From the NCBI GenBank assembly GCA_001414485.1, contig LLEY01000249.1, positions 1-64,000 on the forward strand: a stretch of DNA of 64,000 nucleotides, given 5' to 3'. Numbering within the stretch: the stretch's first letter is position 1; each line of letters starts with the position of its first letter. The position numbers were made by a program, and so were the translations under genes. Below the pieces are notes generated by a model that saw only the letters and a program-made list of their open reading frames with translations, was not told the DNA's origin and did no database searches. Below, piece after piece: positions 23,619 to 36,200 of this stretch. This stretch comes from Calycina herbarum (Eukaryota > Ascomycota > Leotiomycetes > Helotiales > Pezizellaceae).

Positions 23619-25427
23619 TCAATGGAGCGTACTGTCATTCTTATCAGACCGATACCCGCTCTCACTACCCGTATAAGAAAATGGCCTACTCCCATCGGCC
23701 ATTCGCGGCGGCGGGTTACCAGTACTTGGCATTCGTTCAGGAGTGGTGGGAGAAGGAACGGCCATCTCGTGTGGACCGCTTGACGTGGGAGGACGGACTT
23801 CGTCGGGGTTGTAGGGTCTAAATTCAAGGAAGGAATGTCAGCTGTAATCTTAAACGATATCACTCAGCTGAGCCACGTTGGTTATCTCCGCCCTTTCGGG
23901 CTTTGTAGCCATATGGGATACGAATAGGAATAGGGGAAAATCCATACCTCATGCCTACTGCACCCGCAGGAGAAATACCTGCGTGTTCCATCTCGTGAGA
24001 ATATGCTGGACTGGGGAAACCTGGAGTTCCGGGTAGTGAGGGGTTACTTTGATGTCCATTTTGATAATGCGCTGGATGCATTGCGCCTGCCATTCCCATC
24101 ATTTGCGTTCGTTCGTCCATAGGAGGGGAAGCGCTTCGATAGCTGTGGTGATCCGTCACGGGGACACTATAACTAAATCCAGGAGAATTCGATCCCGATA
24201 ACGGGGTTTTCTGCATATTCGAGTAATGAGCTTCTGACATCCCCGCCGTAGAAGCTTGGTATGAATTATGGTTGTTGGGATTGTGTTGCGGTGGCATTTG
24301 CGATTGTCGCATGATTTCCTTGACTGTTCGTTGTCTTCCACACATCCAAGCAAGTGCCGCGCCCAAAACAAGAACTGCAACACCCCCGATCGCAATTCCA
24401 ACAATTGCGCCTGTTGCTAAGGTTGCATGCGCATGTTCAGCGGGAACAAAAGTCTGGGCAGGAAGAACGGAACTTGTTGTCGCTGGAGGGGACGTAGGAG
24501 TAGTAGATGCTCCCGTCGCGGTAGTTGTCCGTATAATTGTACTCGACATAGCCTCTTCTTTCGGGAAAGTTTCTCCTGGACTGAGATAGAGTTTCGCCTT
24601 TTGTGTGGCATCAAATTGAGCTGAGTAATTGAAGGTTGCGTTCTATCAAAGCATTAGATTTTCCTTCCGTCAAAAATCAGGCAAACTTGGGGGACGAACA
24701 GGATTGATCACACCAATCATGCCTTGCAGACATGCGTCGGGCGAAGAACAGTAGAAGAAAAATGGATCTGTGTCGTTAACTCGTAGACTGAAAGTCGGAG
24801 GCTGTAATCTAATTAGCCATTTGTTCATCCCATCAAGTTGAATTCATACATCATTCCCCACAATCTGTGTGGGTTTGAAGCCACTCCAGAACCCGACCCT
24901 TCCCGGGCCTGTCAATTCGTATGGTATACATGGGTTGTTTCCAAATGCTGCCCTCGCGACTCTATTTGTCCTGCTGTTAGCAACTATTGATGGGAATTTC
25001 ACTTCGCAGATGTTCGAAAACGAAGAAGCTTTGCGAGGAGATAATGCAGATATCGTATGATATGACACGGCATATTGTCTAAGGAATAATTTGATGCGAC
25101 GTACGAGTGATTTTGGGGATAGAAAAAGAACTCTGTGAACCAGTCAGTATTGACCTTCGAAGAAATTGGGATATGGTGAAGCAAAGAATGACTTACCAAT
25201 AATATCTCCAACACTTGCATTCAGTTGATTTGGAGAAAAGTTCAATCCTATCTACAATGGAATTAGCTTGCGAAGAAATATGAAATGCTTGGATGAAAAC
25301 GTACAGCACCAACAGAAACGGTATGTGTCGCAGCGGGTGCACTCGATGTTGTGCTAGACCCCTCAGCTGCAACTACCCTCAACCCGACCAAGGCAACCGA
25401 TAAGATCGTGAAGACATTTCTCAACAT
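23619..25427 (-). CDS. Membrane-anchored cupredoxin-like extracellular protein (seven exons)
   Basis: Exons: 25427-25305, 25251-25197, 25132-25105, 24961-24850, 24801-24700, 24642-23948, 23817-23619, giving 437 aa. A signal peptide (MLRNVFTILSVALVGLRVVA) leads into a cupredoxin fold: IGLNFSPNQLNASVGD, FFFYPQNHS, CIPYELTGPG, FFFYCSSPDACLQGMIGVIN. A Ser/Thr-rich linker, one membrane helix (GAIVGIAIGGVAVLVLGAA) and a Pro/Ser/Gln-rich cytoplasmic tail follow. This matches fungal plastocyanin-like extracellular serine-rich proteins. The last copper-ligand His, normally just before the second Cys, is Ala here (DAC), so type-1 copper binding is doubtful. If the last intron is retained, translation ends at 23860 with a different tail. 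Confidence 0.82.
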
Positions 25428-26597
25428 CTTCAATATTTGTTGATGATGATAGCCTTGAGGTCAACAATACTTTGTAATCGTCATGGTTGTGTAGAGGGAA
25501 AGAATGAATTGGGCGTGATATTCGTGAAATGGGTGTCAGCAACTCTGGTTCCCTCCTGCGGGGTGGGTCCATCCTCCATGTACGAAGTAGGAGGGCAGGG
25601 AGGAAGCTCCCAATGCCAAGAGGGGCAACAACAATTAACGAAAAGAAGTGGAAATTTCAAGGCACAGTCAGCGCTGTCAGCCTCAATGGGGACAGAGAAG
25701 AGTTGTAGGGCTGCGGCACGGCCTTCCAACCATCAGGGCTTGGGCAATGATGTGCACCCGGGAGAGTTGTTGAACAACTGCTCGCAGGAACGTTGCACTG
25801 CTTGTGTGCCGTACATTCGTATCTCAAAAGTACTTTTTAGGAAGTCTATTCTCATTAGTTCCACTAAAAGGATAGTTCGGTTCCTTCAAGTATTTTAACG
25901 TATTATAGTGGCGCACACGAGGCTTGGTGGTGAGAACCAACCGCGACGGCGTTGTGGCTTCTAGGAACAAGATTATTGACACTTGCTGGGCAAATCCGAG
26001 CTCATTGTTTGCTCCGAAGGTTTGCTGTGTGTTGTACATACGTACAGCCACAAAAGCCATGGACGGAATGGCTCGTATAAGCTCGCCAAGCCGAATTGGA
26101 CGTCAAACTGCACTGACAAGGAGCTTATTTGCTTGATGCTAATTATCTCCTGATTCTTGCCTACATATTGATTAACCGCTCGTTCATTTCAATATAAAAC
26201 AATCTTCAGAAGGGTTTGCGAGTTGCGGAGTGGGTATGCACATTGAATAAATCTTACAGTTGTGATTGACTGCTTTTGAAAGGGGCGCCGTGGCTGCATC
26301 GGCCTCGGTGACGATTCAAGAGGCGAGCAACAAGGTTAATTCTGGGGGCTGAGAAGCGATACCTCGCAACCTGGTTTCTGCATCTGCAAAGCCGTATCCA
26401 CCAATCATACTTGCTCCGAATCAGCATATCGGATCAGAAGTGCATCCCGGACCGGGGATGGAAGAAGTGCAAACCACATGTCGACCACCATCTCCAGGTC
26501 TGGATCATAGCATCTTCTACGGTAATAGGTTCATCTAAGCGAAATTTGAAAAGTGTGTGTGATGAAAAGCATGGGTATTTGTCGAACTATAAACAGG
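25428..26597. other. Intergenic region, nothing recognised
   Basis: This includes the upstream region of the cupredoxin-like gene and the 3' flank of ALG6. Small frames (for example 25437-25898) have no domain features and no coding-like composition. No RNA gene seen. Confidence 0.45.
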
Positions 26598-28452
26598 TTA
26601 CTGGGATTTGACTTTCCTCTTTCCCGATTCAGAACCCCCTAAAACTCTACTATCAACAATCAATGTCCATAGACACCACATATAACAGATTCCGAACCCC
26701 ACCACACCAACCCCAACGTTTGCTACGACCCAGAGATCTGGTTTGTCTTTTGGTGGTAAAAGAAATGCTTCTGCGATGTGCCATACACCCATACTAAGGT
26801 AAAAGATGAAATGAAGCGCTGCTGTCGCATAGCCAGCCCACGAAGATGGCCCCTCTTGCTTGTATACAGACATGGTCGTTGGCGGAAGCCCAAGAAGGTA
26901 TGCCCATAGAAGAGATAGGACATAGTAAGGAATGCGCAAATCAACACGCTGGAGGAGTGGAAACATGGTCCATACACCCAACATATTTGCAAACCCAACC
27001 CAAGCACGAGTATTCTTGTTCAATCCTTGTTTTCCTGCGAGCAATACCGTCATTGGCATCAGAGGTAACAAGACGCTCTTTTCATGGACCTGGAAGCTGA
27101 AAAGGAAGAACCCCCACGCGGTCGTCGCTAATGCTACCGGTAGTAGTTCCTTTCTTGGCTTTAGAAAAATCACCAAGCATGCGGGTGTGATGGAGCCGAG
27201 CGTCAAAAGCAATGAGGCTCTTTGGAGAAGTTCAGATGGGTATTGACGAAGTTTGACCACAACATTTAGTGCACACCAAAAGTTGGCAACTTTATCCTCG
27301 AACAACCCTCTGGCAAATGGGAACACTCTGTAGATCATTTGTGCCGATTGTTGAACGATAGGGTAGTACCATGCTCGGTAATTGAGCAAGTATGAGTATT
27401 GCGTTAAGATCGGCAAGGGGGCTTTGTGGCCATGGAGGTCAGGCCGGGCGTCGATACCGCGATAAGAGTCGTACAAAGCCCCTAAAAATAGAGGAAGCAA
27501 TAGTACGGCGAACGAGGCAGCCGTGACAGCTGCAATCCCAAGAAAGCGGGGGAAGTTGATTCGCGGGAATAAGCAAACACCCAGCAGGTAGGCAAACATA
27601 GCTGGAGCATAATACAAAGCCATTTGTTTGAATCCAAGAGCTAAAACAAAAAACACGCAACTCCACATGAATCGGCCTGCGAGGACACTTGACATGCTGG
27701 CGAGGACTAGTCCCAACATAACCGTGTTATATTGGAAGTGAACATGGTCAATCAAGATGGTGCCGGGTTGCATCAGAATTGCAGTAAGGGCAATTGAAGC
27801 ATTCCAACTGTTGACGCCTTGTAGTTTGCTGAGTCGTCTTACAAAAATGACGGCCGCAGGTATGAAGATGAGATATTCAGAAACAATGACTGTTCCTCGC
27901 ATAAAAACTTTCAATGAATGGTCATTGGTTCCTCGGGACTTGTGTAATTCAAACCAAGATGCATCAATTAGCCCGCCAACTTTGCCCAAGATCCAGCTAT
28001 GGTACGCGGTCAAAGGGGGATAGTCGAGACCCCACCATTCGAGATCGTGGAAATACCATTGTGACACGGGTAATTGTGTGGTGACCTCCATCCAATGTCT
28101 CTGGGCTTCGTAGTCTCCGTACATTGGGGGCTGTTGAAATCCTAGAGGAACAAGTTAGTCATGGCACAATTGAAAAGCAAAAGCCGTAGTTGACAGATCT
28201 CTTACCAGAGTATCCCCAAAGGCCCGCAGCCCACCGGAAGAGGCCTACCGCCATCAATATTAAGGGCAAGATTTCCCATTGCGACAGCGAGCTTCGGGCG
28301 GGCCAAAGAAATGCAGCAAGAGGGTATGCAGGCCGGCTTGATGAGGACGAAGATGGTCGTCCGGTTGGCAGAGGGGAGCTAGGGGAGGCTTCGATGCCAT
28401 TGCCCGTCTGCTTAACTTTCCGCCGTGGTTTGTGGGGTGAAGGTCCTGCCAT
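26598..28452 (-). CDS. ALG6: Dol-P-Glc:Man9GlcNAc2-PP-Dol alpha-1,3-glucosyltransferase
   Basis: Exons 28452-28206 and 28141-26598 give 596 aa. The protein transfers the first glucose from dolichyl-phosphate-glucose to the lipid-linked Man9GlcNAc2 oligosaccharide in the ER lumen, before N-glycosylation. The family signature is clear: GDYEAQRHWMEVT, then WYFHDLEWWGLDYPPLTAYH, followed by about eleven hydrophobic helices (for example LIDHVHFQYN and HEKSVLLPLMPM loops between them). The GDYEAQRHWME opening and WGLDYPPLTAYHS favour ALG6 over its paralogue ALG8. The 64-bp intron has a GTAAGA donor. The start at 28452 is in the context ACCATGG; the N-terminal 55 residues are Ser/Pro-rich and cytosolic. 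Confidence 0.93.
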
Positions 28453-30419
28453 GGTCACCGGGGATGTGTGGAAGGGTGGAGAGAAGCCGATTCAAAGGGC
28501 ATCGGTATCGAGATGTGAGCTTGTCGACCGAAGCTTGGTGTGTGTTGACAGAGCTCAATAAAATGCGTAGGCATCTTTGATTGGCGGGCGCGGTTTGCGA
28601 GCTCCAGATCACGTGCTCAGCGGAGGTTCGCGCTTGAAACTGCCTCTCCTTCAACTCACTCCCTTTTACAACCCTTAATGGTCCGTGAGAACTCCGGTGT
28701 ATTGATTCTCCAAATGCGAACACCGGCGCCTTATCTTCTCGGCAATAGCCAAATCAGGTATTGAAACAATTTGGGCATATTTTAGCCAGCCAGTCAGAAG
28801 TCGAAACCAACCTTAAATTCTCAACCCGTCCTCGAATTACCATATCCGAAACAACGCGGGGATGGAGCTCTATATTTACCAACAGTCAAGTTTCAAGAAC
28901 ATCCAAGAAGGATTGGATGACAGGTGGCACTTCTTGGCCATCCCGCTTTTAGATTTTGTACCCCCCTCGGTTCCATTTATGCACAACATTTCCTCGTATG
29001 ATCTTCCTGATCCCTGAGCAGCTCGCTTCTAATCATTGTTTCCATCTTCTCCAAGATCTGTATTTAGCTTATATTCTGTTCCTGTTTCGAAGCTTATTTT
29101 TTAAAGTCTAAATTTGAGATAGCGATAGCTCGTCTTTGGCAACCTGTCTGAGGCGACCATATTTCCCAATTCTGCGGTCGTTGATTCTTTGATAATTTCG
29201 CTTTTATCAAGAGAACAGCGCAGCACATTGCCAGACTTTTGCTTCAGGTCAATTGAAGTGAGCTTTTGCTATGTATTCCTTCGCTGCGTTACTTCTATTT
29301 GGCGTCTTCCAACTGCCCGTTTGTCCTTTTGTCTTTGCTCGACCAGTTAAGCTTTCTCACGTTTGATTTCATCTCATCGTCTTGTCTATATGTAAAAATA
29401 ACCATTCCCCACCACCCCCTAAATTACACAACAAAGTATATTTACGAGACGACTGATTTAGCTCTCGTTTCCACAAGCAACAAAGAAACAAGTGCAGGTG
29501 CCACTATTTGCTGGTCGTTTGCGAGCTGGGGTAGCCTTGGTCCCTGTTGCGTTTTTCTTGAGTTTTCTGGTAACGAATTGTTTTTATACCTAGTCTATAA
29601 GACGTTCTTATGTTTTTACCCCAAAAGTTCATGACTGGGGACATTACTCGGATAAGTTGAGTCCCCTTTTGCTTCCCATTCGCAGATTGATGATACGGGC
29701 CGATTGATAGTAGTGATTGGTCCGTCCTATAACCACCGAAACTTGGTACCAAACCCTTCACAAGTTAAGTTTGTATGCATTCCGGGTTCTTGAAAGCGCA
29801 CTTCAATCACGATATTGCTCGGTCGGTTTGCTATTAAGTTGGGATCTCGAGATATCCATGACAGTTATCGGGCCGTTGGTTGTGAGCCTTCCACGGAGTT
29901 GAATCTGCAAGTGCAATGTCAATCACGTCACGTTCTCGAGTGGGTTTTGTACTTTCTTCGCCTATCAAGAAGTCTTGGGCATTGAGAACAATATATCTTG
30001 TTTCAAACACCGCACTCGGTTTTGGCATTCAACATTCTGGGGATACGAGAACCATCTGATCTTGTTGGCATTCAGTCGCTTCTGAAAATTCCCCGATGTT
30101 ATAATGCAAATGCTATAGATTCTTTTCCACATAATTGAGTTTATTTCAATTCCCATGGCTATTTTCAAATGGAGTGAAGAAAGTATCGATATTCAATTCA
30201 AGGATCATTGTCATCTATCTGGATATCTTGGAGCAAGGGAGCTGGAATCTGTATAAATCTCAGCACATTTCCGTTGAGAAATTGAATCTCAGCTTCATCA
30301 GCTTCAAGCTTCTTCTCCAGTCTCTCCTTCTTTCAGCATTTTCATTCTTCCTTCATTTTCACTTCAATCCTTCCATTTTCACTACACTTTCATTGTTTGA
30401 CGCAATAAACACTTCAATC
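28453..30419. other. Long intergenic region before GH16 gene
   Basis: This nearly 2-kb region holds the ALG6 promoter and the upstream region of the GH16 gene. No protein-coding gene is supported. The last 150 bases are pyrimidine-rich and look like a 5' leader. Confidence 0.45.
30252..30258 (+). promoter_or_regulatory. TATA box candidate of the GH16 gene
   Basis: TATAAAT lies 162 bases before the start codon and is followed by a CT-rich stretch (30300-30415) typical of highly expressed fungal promoters. The link to transcription start is inferred. Confidence 0.4.
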
Positions 30420-31361
30420 ATGTTCTCTCCGATCTTTATCCTCGCTATCTTGCAAGCATCCTTAGCCAACGCCGCCGTCCCAGCTATTGAGGGTTATGCA
30501 ATTACCTGGAGTGATGACTTCACTGGTGCCGATGGCTCCCTACCAGACTCAAAGAACTGGATCATCGCCACCGGAACTGGATACCCAGGCGGTCCAGCAA
30601 ACTGGGGAACTGGCGAAACTCAAGTCTACACCAACTCGCCCGCAAACTGCAACGTCACCAAGAGCCAGCTTAGACTCACAGCTCTCAAGACTGCCAGTGG
30701 TGGATGGACCTCATCTAGAGTCGAGACGCAACGAGCCGACTTCCAAGCTGTCGAGGGAAAGAAAATGATCATCCAAGCCAGCATCAGCATGCCTGACGTT
30801 TCTGGCACTGCAGCAATTGGTTATTGGCCAGCTTTCTGGAGTCTTGGTGGTAATTACAGAGGCGTTTACACGAACTGGCCTTCGGTTGGAGAATACGACA
30901 TTATGGAGAATGTCAACGGAATCAATAAAGTCACCGGAGTTCTGCACTGCGATGTAAGTTCCCCTACCCCCCCTTTAAACCTTCCAACTTACTAATTCTT
31001 CCACCAGGTCGCACCGGGAGGAAAATGCAACGAGATGGACGGCATCGCCAACAACCTCGCGTGTCCCGGAACCGAATGTCAAGGAAATCTACACACCTAC
31101 GCACTAACCGTCGATCGCTCCGTCACACCAGAAACCATATCTTGGTCCGTAGATGGCACGAAATACCACACTATCACAGAGACGCAACTCGGTACTGCGA
31201 TTTGGGCTCAAACCGTTCAACATGGGCATTTCATCATATTGAATCTGGCGATGGGTGGTGCGTTCCCTAATAAGGTTCATGGTGCTGCTACGCCTTTGAA
31301 CTCTACTGTTTCCGGTGCGAGTTTGAGTATTGATTATGTTGCGATTTATAATTCTGCATAA
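30420..31361 (+). CDS. Secreted GH16 endo-beta-glucanase
   Basis: Exons 30420-30953 and 31008-31361 give 295 aa. The signal peptide is MFSPIFILAILQASLANA. The GH16 catalytic motif ExDxxE is EYDIMEN with Glu158 (nucleophile), Asp160 and Glu163 (acid/base). Upstream WPAFWSLG and downstream HTYALTVD and FIILNLAMGGAFP are conserved GH16 strands. Family members cleave beta-1,3(4)-glucans of fungal or plant walls. No GPI signal or carbohydrate-binding module is present, so the protein should be released outside the cell. The exact linkage specificity cannot be told from sequence. Confidence 0.92.
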
Positions 31362-32135
31362 GTTGGAAATTCGAGGCTGTTGGTGAACTGAGAGGGGGAT
31401 GTCCTGGGACGTTTGGGATGGCTCTGGGAGTTTGGTTGTTGACCGCTCTTGATCGGCTCTGGGAAGTACGGTGTGATATTTTTTTTGTATATATTTCACA
31501 AGTGCCGGGAGTACTTTTGGCTCTCCAGGCGAGCTTTTTGTGCGGGATTTTGGGGGGGTTTGTCCTAGCATTTTGGGAGTCAGGGTTTTACAATTGTACA
31601 AGAAATGATATAGACTTTCATAGGCATTCGAGTAAAAGGTTTTCATTGGTAGAAACCTTGAATTTCTTACAGTCGATGAGGCTCTTCTTCTAGCTTTGCT
31701 CGAGGCTTCCCTCTCGCGAGACAGGGGTGAGGGAGAAAAAGGGCGGAGGTGCACATTTCCCCGCCCTAAATGCAGGTTGAGAGAGGATTTCATTGGTCAT
31801 CTGTCTCAGTCCTGCAGCCCAAAATCGGTGGAGTCCCAAGAGACAAGCTTGATAGGCTGGAAATCTAGAAAGTGAGGCTGCTGTGCGATTCGTTCTTAGG
31901 CAGCAATGATCAGAGCAAAAAATCTTCTATATATAGACCACGAGCCATATTTTTGCTATTTTTAGCTCACCACCAAGTTCTGTACCCCTTTTCTTCTTAC
32001 TAGTGAAAACGGGCGGCTCCTCCTATATATATCAGAGTCGGACAGAATATTAGGCCGACGGTCTGAAGTTCCTCCGCTTCTTCAACCTTTCTCATTCCCC
32101 CCTTGTATTTCAAGCACAGAAGACCAACCCTCAAT
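31362..32135. other. Intergenic region between GH16 and zinc-finger genes
   Basis: This has the 3' flank of GH16 and the upstream region of the C2H2 gene. A TATATATAGACC run lies near 31930 and TATATATATC near 32023. The antisense frame over 31104-31793 has no recognisable features. Confidence 0.4.
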
Positions 32136-33258
32136 ATGACTGGTCTAGAACAGTCCTCAGTGGATCAACAAATGTCTGACTTCAATCTTTGGCTCCACTC
32201 CTCGCACAACCTATCACCAAGCCACACGAACCTAGGGTTACCACTTGATGCTCCAGTATCTGCATGTCTTGACTGGAATTTCTTTCAGCCTCAAGCTGAA
32301 GACCAGTTCCCGGGCTCTTGGAGCAGGTTCGATCTGCAACAAAACTTCGGAAAGGAGCTTGCCGGATCTTGGGTAACTTCGAGCAATAAGCACCTATCGG
32401 GTGCAACGAGTTTTACGCAAAGAGATTTAGAGTTGTAAGACAGACCCCACAGTAATTCATTGCGTGCAACAAACCTAATAACTTCTTTTCAGTTCGCCAA
32501 ATTCGTCTTTTGACTTCACAAGTACCAGTTTCGTTCCACTTGGAGGAGTAGAATTCCAAAACACGCCCTCGAGTCCGGAATCTGCATCCTCAACCACATC
32601 TTATTCCTCAAAACTTCAAACAACCGAAAAATCACACGGTCGAGTCACTTCAGGCACAATAAATCAATGTGATGAATGCAGCATTCATTTCCCCACGAAG
32701 GCTTCGTTGTACCATCATTCGCAAAAATTCAACCACACCCCGCATTTTTGTGTTTGTGGGAAAGGCTTTTCAAGGCTCGATGTACTCGATAGACACATCC
32801 AATCTCTTAATCATGTCTCTGCAACTTTTCCATGCCCTCACTGCAAAAGACATCGTGGAATCAAGGCTTTCCGCAGACGAGATCACCTCACCCAACACTT
32901 GAAGGGATATCATCATATGGATACCACCTCAGATTCGGAAGAATTTGAACAGCCGCAGAAACCGACACAATCAAGTAGGAGAAAGCGAGACAAAATCTTG
33001 AAATGCCCACATAAGCATTGTTTGAATTCCGGACCTGGAGTATCTGACAGCAACGAAGACACCGTGCAGAAAAGCAACCAGTCGGTTTTCCAGACCCAAA
33101 GTCAGCTCACGCAGCATTTGCGTGAATTTCACGATGAGTGTCCCTTTCCGTGCCGAGAAAGCCGATGCTCTCGTGTGGGAGGAAGGGGGTTCTTTAGGAA
33201 GAGAGATTTGATGAAGCACATGAAAGAGTACCATATTCCTGCACCAGAAGACGTTTAG
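32136..33258 (+). CDS. C2H2 zinc-finger protein
   Basis: Exons 32136-32434 and 32493-33258 give 354 aa. The N-terminal 190 residues are Ser/Gln/Asn-rich and disordered-looking. The C-terminal half holds about five C2H2-type units: CDECSIHFPTKASLYHH, CVCGKGFSRLDVLDRHI, CPHCKRHRG-to-HLTQHLKGYHH, CPHKHC-to-LTQHLREFH, and CRESRCSRVG-to-LMKHMKEYH. Between units three and four lies an acidic then basic stretch (SRRKRDKILK, possible nuclear signal). The arrangement resembles fungal transcription regulators with irregular fingers; targets are unknown. The split of codon GAG-TTT across a 58-bp GT-AG intron keeps the frame. Confidence 0.83.
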
Positions 33259-33540
33259 AGCAATTTCTCTGGCTCGATGGAAGGCAAGGCAGATCTGACA
33301 GGATAATGAATACTGAATGAGGTGGTCGTTGTGAGGGGTATTTCTAAATGTATAATGAGAGGATTAATGGAGGAAAATGAGAGGTGACATGAGTAAATAA
33401 CAAACCATCTTTAGACGTCACTTGAATGTCCCTTATTTTTCTCCTTCCCCACCAGAATTGGCTATTCTTTCACACCGACAGAAAGGATTGGTTACAGGGG
33501 AGTGAGATTTAGAGGTTGGAATGTTTTCGCGGTCAGGGTC

Positions 33541-33790
33541 GAGGTCGTTCCTTCCCTGTGGTGCTAGATTGACTTTGGGAGTCGGGTCTGGGCCTCACAG
33601 GCGATGCCCCTCGACATCGTTCCTTCCCCCTCGCGTCGACATACCCTCGTGACGGCCCCGCAGTGACGACGACGAGAGTGTCGTTATTGAAAAGGGAAGG
33701 CACGACCTCGACCTCGTCCACCGTATAACCTCCCAATCCATATACACGATATCTTGTCATCGAAACCGAATCGCAGGGGGCAAGCAACCA
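33541..33790. repeat. Dispersed repeat copy 1 (related to 42575-42800)
   Basis: It begins GAGGTCGTTCCTTCCCT, shared exactly with 42575-42591. The same order of blocks then follows in both: TCG(T/C)TCCTTCCC, an inverted GGGAAGG, GTATAAC, and TATACA-GAT-CTTGTC-TCGAA. Spacing differs modestly. The CCTTCCC and GGGAAGG blocks could pair into a stem. Nature unknown. Confidence 0.55.
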
Positions 33791-34654
33791 AGTACGCAAT
33801 CGTCCCATTTCCTACTAGACTACTTCATCAAAATACCTTGTGGCGTATCTCCTAGGTGGTGCACAGAGGATCGCCAAATCCAAGAGGAGAGATTCCGAGA
33901 AAGACGATCGCCATGACCATGTGACGCTCTGCGTTGGTTTTTTGTTGCACTTCGTAATATTTTAAGTAGATCTACGCAACTTTGTGTTGATCACGTGGAA
34001 TGACTTGCCTCCCCCTACCTATAATGATGCCTCTTTTGGTGGTCAGACACAAATAAGTGGATTGAAATGTGTAACTTACTTAGAGACTTTATCCCAAGTA
34101 CATATAGAATTGAACTCTCGAAGTCTCGGAAACTAAGTCAGTGGCTCCGCGATACAGGATTACTGGCAACCTATTCTCACCTCAGTATATTACGTACGAA
34201 CGAACAAGAATACAGAGCTTTGGGCTGAATATGAAACCAAAATTAACTCAAAATAGACCTTTACCAACTACAAAAAATAATTGATAGTATACTAAGTGAG
34301 TGCCTAAGTTTGCCAAGGAAGCAAACGGGGTAGGAAGGAGCAGGTTTTGCAAGTAATGGCTGCAGAATCCTTGATCAACCCCTTTTTAATCGACTGAGAG
34401 AATACCTCCTTTTCTAATTAAGTTGCATTTGAGTCAATTGCCACAAATCTAATATTGCCGCGGGAAAGCCACCACGAAGTTCAATCGCTTTATCGTATGC
34501 CTAAGCCAATGGATGAGAGTCTCGAAGCGTAACCACATAAATGAGAGAGTCTGCAAATGGAAGACCAACTAAAAATTCCAAGTCCGAGCTTTGATTTCCT
34601 CACACAAAAGAGACTTTCTTTAGTAACATCACGTCAAAACAAATCACGAGAACC

Positions 34655-34905
34655 TCGTCAAACTTCACTCCAGTACCCTGGACATTTTGTTACATGTCGT
34701 AGTTGGGTAGTCTCCAATCGGTCGGGTCTTTGGATTCGATACACTTCACTCCAGTACCCTGGGGGCCACCAAATATGCGATGTACAACAAAAGATTTACT
34801 TCTTTGGCGCTTTAAACGAGAATGAGGTGTGGTCTAGGGCGAGTCCTGTTTTGTTGCATGTCGCACTTTTGTGGTAGTCACCAGGGTGTTCAAGTGAAGT
34901 TTGTC
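34655..34905. repeat. Fold-back-like repeat
   Basis: ACTTCACTCCAGTACCCTGG occurs at 34662-34681 and again at 34743-34762. A diverged inverted copy (CCAGGGTGTTCAAGTGAAGT) lies at 34881-34900. Next to the first and last copies are related TTTTGTT(A/G)CATGTCG segments. It may be a decayed miniature inverted-repeat element. Confidence 0.45.
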
Positions 34906-35699
34906 AAGAGTGGCGTGTACCAAGATTTTGATTTTCAGAGAACGGCTGGTCTGGGGAAAGGAAGCATTACGGCCCTACCATTAACCGACATTGACGGATT
35001 TCTACCTACCTGCAGACTTGAAGAGGTCTTTTTCTCAGAATTCACCCCAGACGCCAACAATGATAGGGTATATTATCGCCTCTCCTGGTCGACTTTAAAT
35101 ATCAAAAAGCATTCCAGATCCTTCTCGGGTGGTAATTGTTATTTTCTCCTTGTTTTATCATGGGAAACCGCCATTCATCTGTCGTAACCTTCAACCGTGT
35201 CGGTATCAAAACAAAGGAATTATGAACCAATGCTATGACGACAGCTGTCCTTGGGCGGGGAAAATATCAAGAACGGTGTAGGAATGCCAAAGAACTTGTC
35301 GCAAGAAGAAAAAAACCCATCGAGCTGGGTGGGTCAGATCGTATCACGTCCCCAATCAACAATGCTGAACTTTACATGTGCTGTGACCTCTCAGTGCAGC
35401 GAAGGCGTTGTTTCTGGACCTCTTTGTTGTGAGATTTTAGTACTCTCTTTCAGATGCCCAAAGACTTTTTCGCAACGGCCGTAAGAATTGTCGCAGACGT
35501 CTTCGCCGCATGAAAACAATAGTTTAGGATGAGGCTTTGAGATGCCCACTTCGTCGTGTCGTTGAAATAAGAGTAAAGAAAAGTGGTGAAAGATCTTCTT
35601 ATATGTGCGAGCCGGGGGAAGCACCGAAGGAATCCCGAAAAATAAGGGGTTTTCCCGATTGGTCAAGAAAGTAGGATGTGAGTCACGTGCACTGAGATT

Positions 35700-36200
35700 G
35701 AATACTCCTTCCTTATTTAATTGTTCTAACTAGCTGGAACAAATAAATTCAATAAACTAACATCAGACGATAAGAGAACCTTTTATGTCGTCGTAACTTT
35801 GTTTATTTATTTAAATTCTTCTCAAAAGCTAGAAGAATAATTATTAACACTCAATTGTTCTTACTATATATACTTTGGGATAATTGAACTTAATTGTTCT
35901 AAAACGCCTAGGGTGATATTTTAAATTGCCCTAGATGTTTGGAATAATTATTCAAAATGCTGGAACAACGAGAGATAGGTACGAACCAGATGTAGTTACT
36001 GCCGCATTTAATGTCTTTCGGGGGAGTAGTAGGTACGCCCGGAAGTATTTATGCCACTTTGATGGTCAACGACGCGCCCACTCACGTTGTTCTAGATATC
36101 TAGAATATTTCAAATTTTACCCCGGTTGGTTTGGGATAATTGAAGCTAATTTTTGGAACCATCTAGGATATAATTACTTGCTGCCGCTTTTACTGTCCAT
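35700..36200. repeat. AT-rich dispersed repeat block
   Basis: AATTGTTCT recurs at about 35720, 35852 and 35892, and TTTGGGATAATTGAA at 35874 and 36130. The 38-bp stretch at 35978-36015 matches 48932-48969 at 31 of 38 bases, and 36169-36197 is a partial third match. This suggests remnants of a small repeat family. Confidence 0.5.

Noticed and set aside
28190..28561. 123-codon plus-strand frame
   Set aside because: Antisense to the first exon of ALG6 and without domain features.
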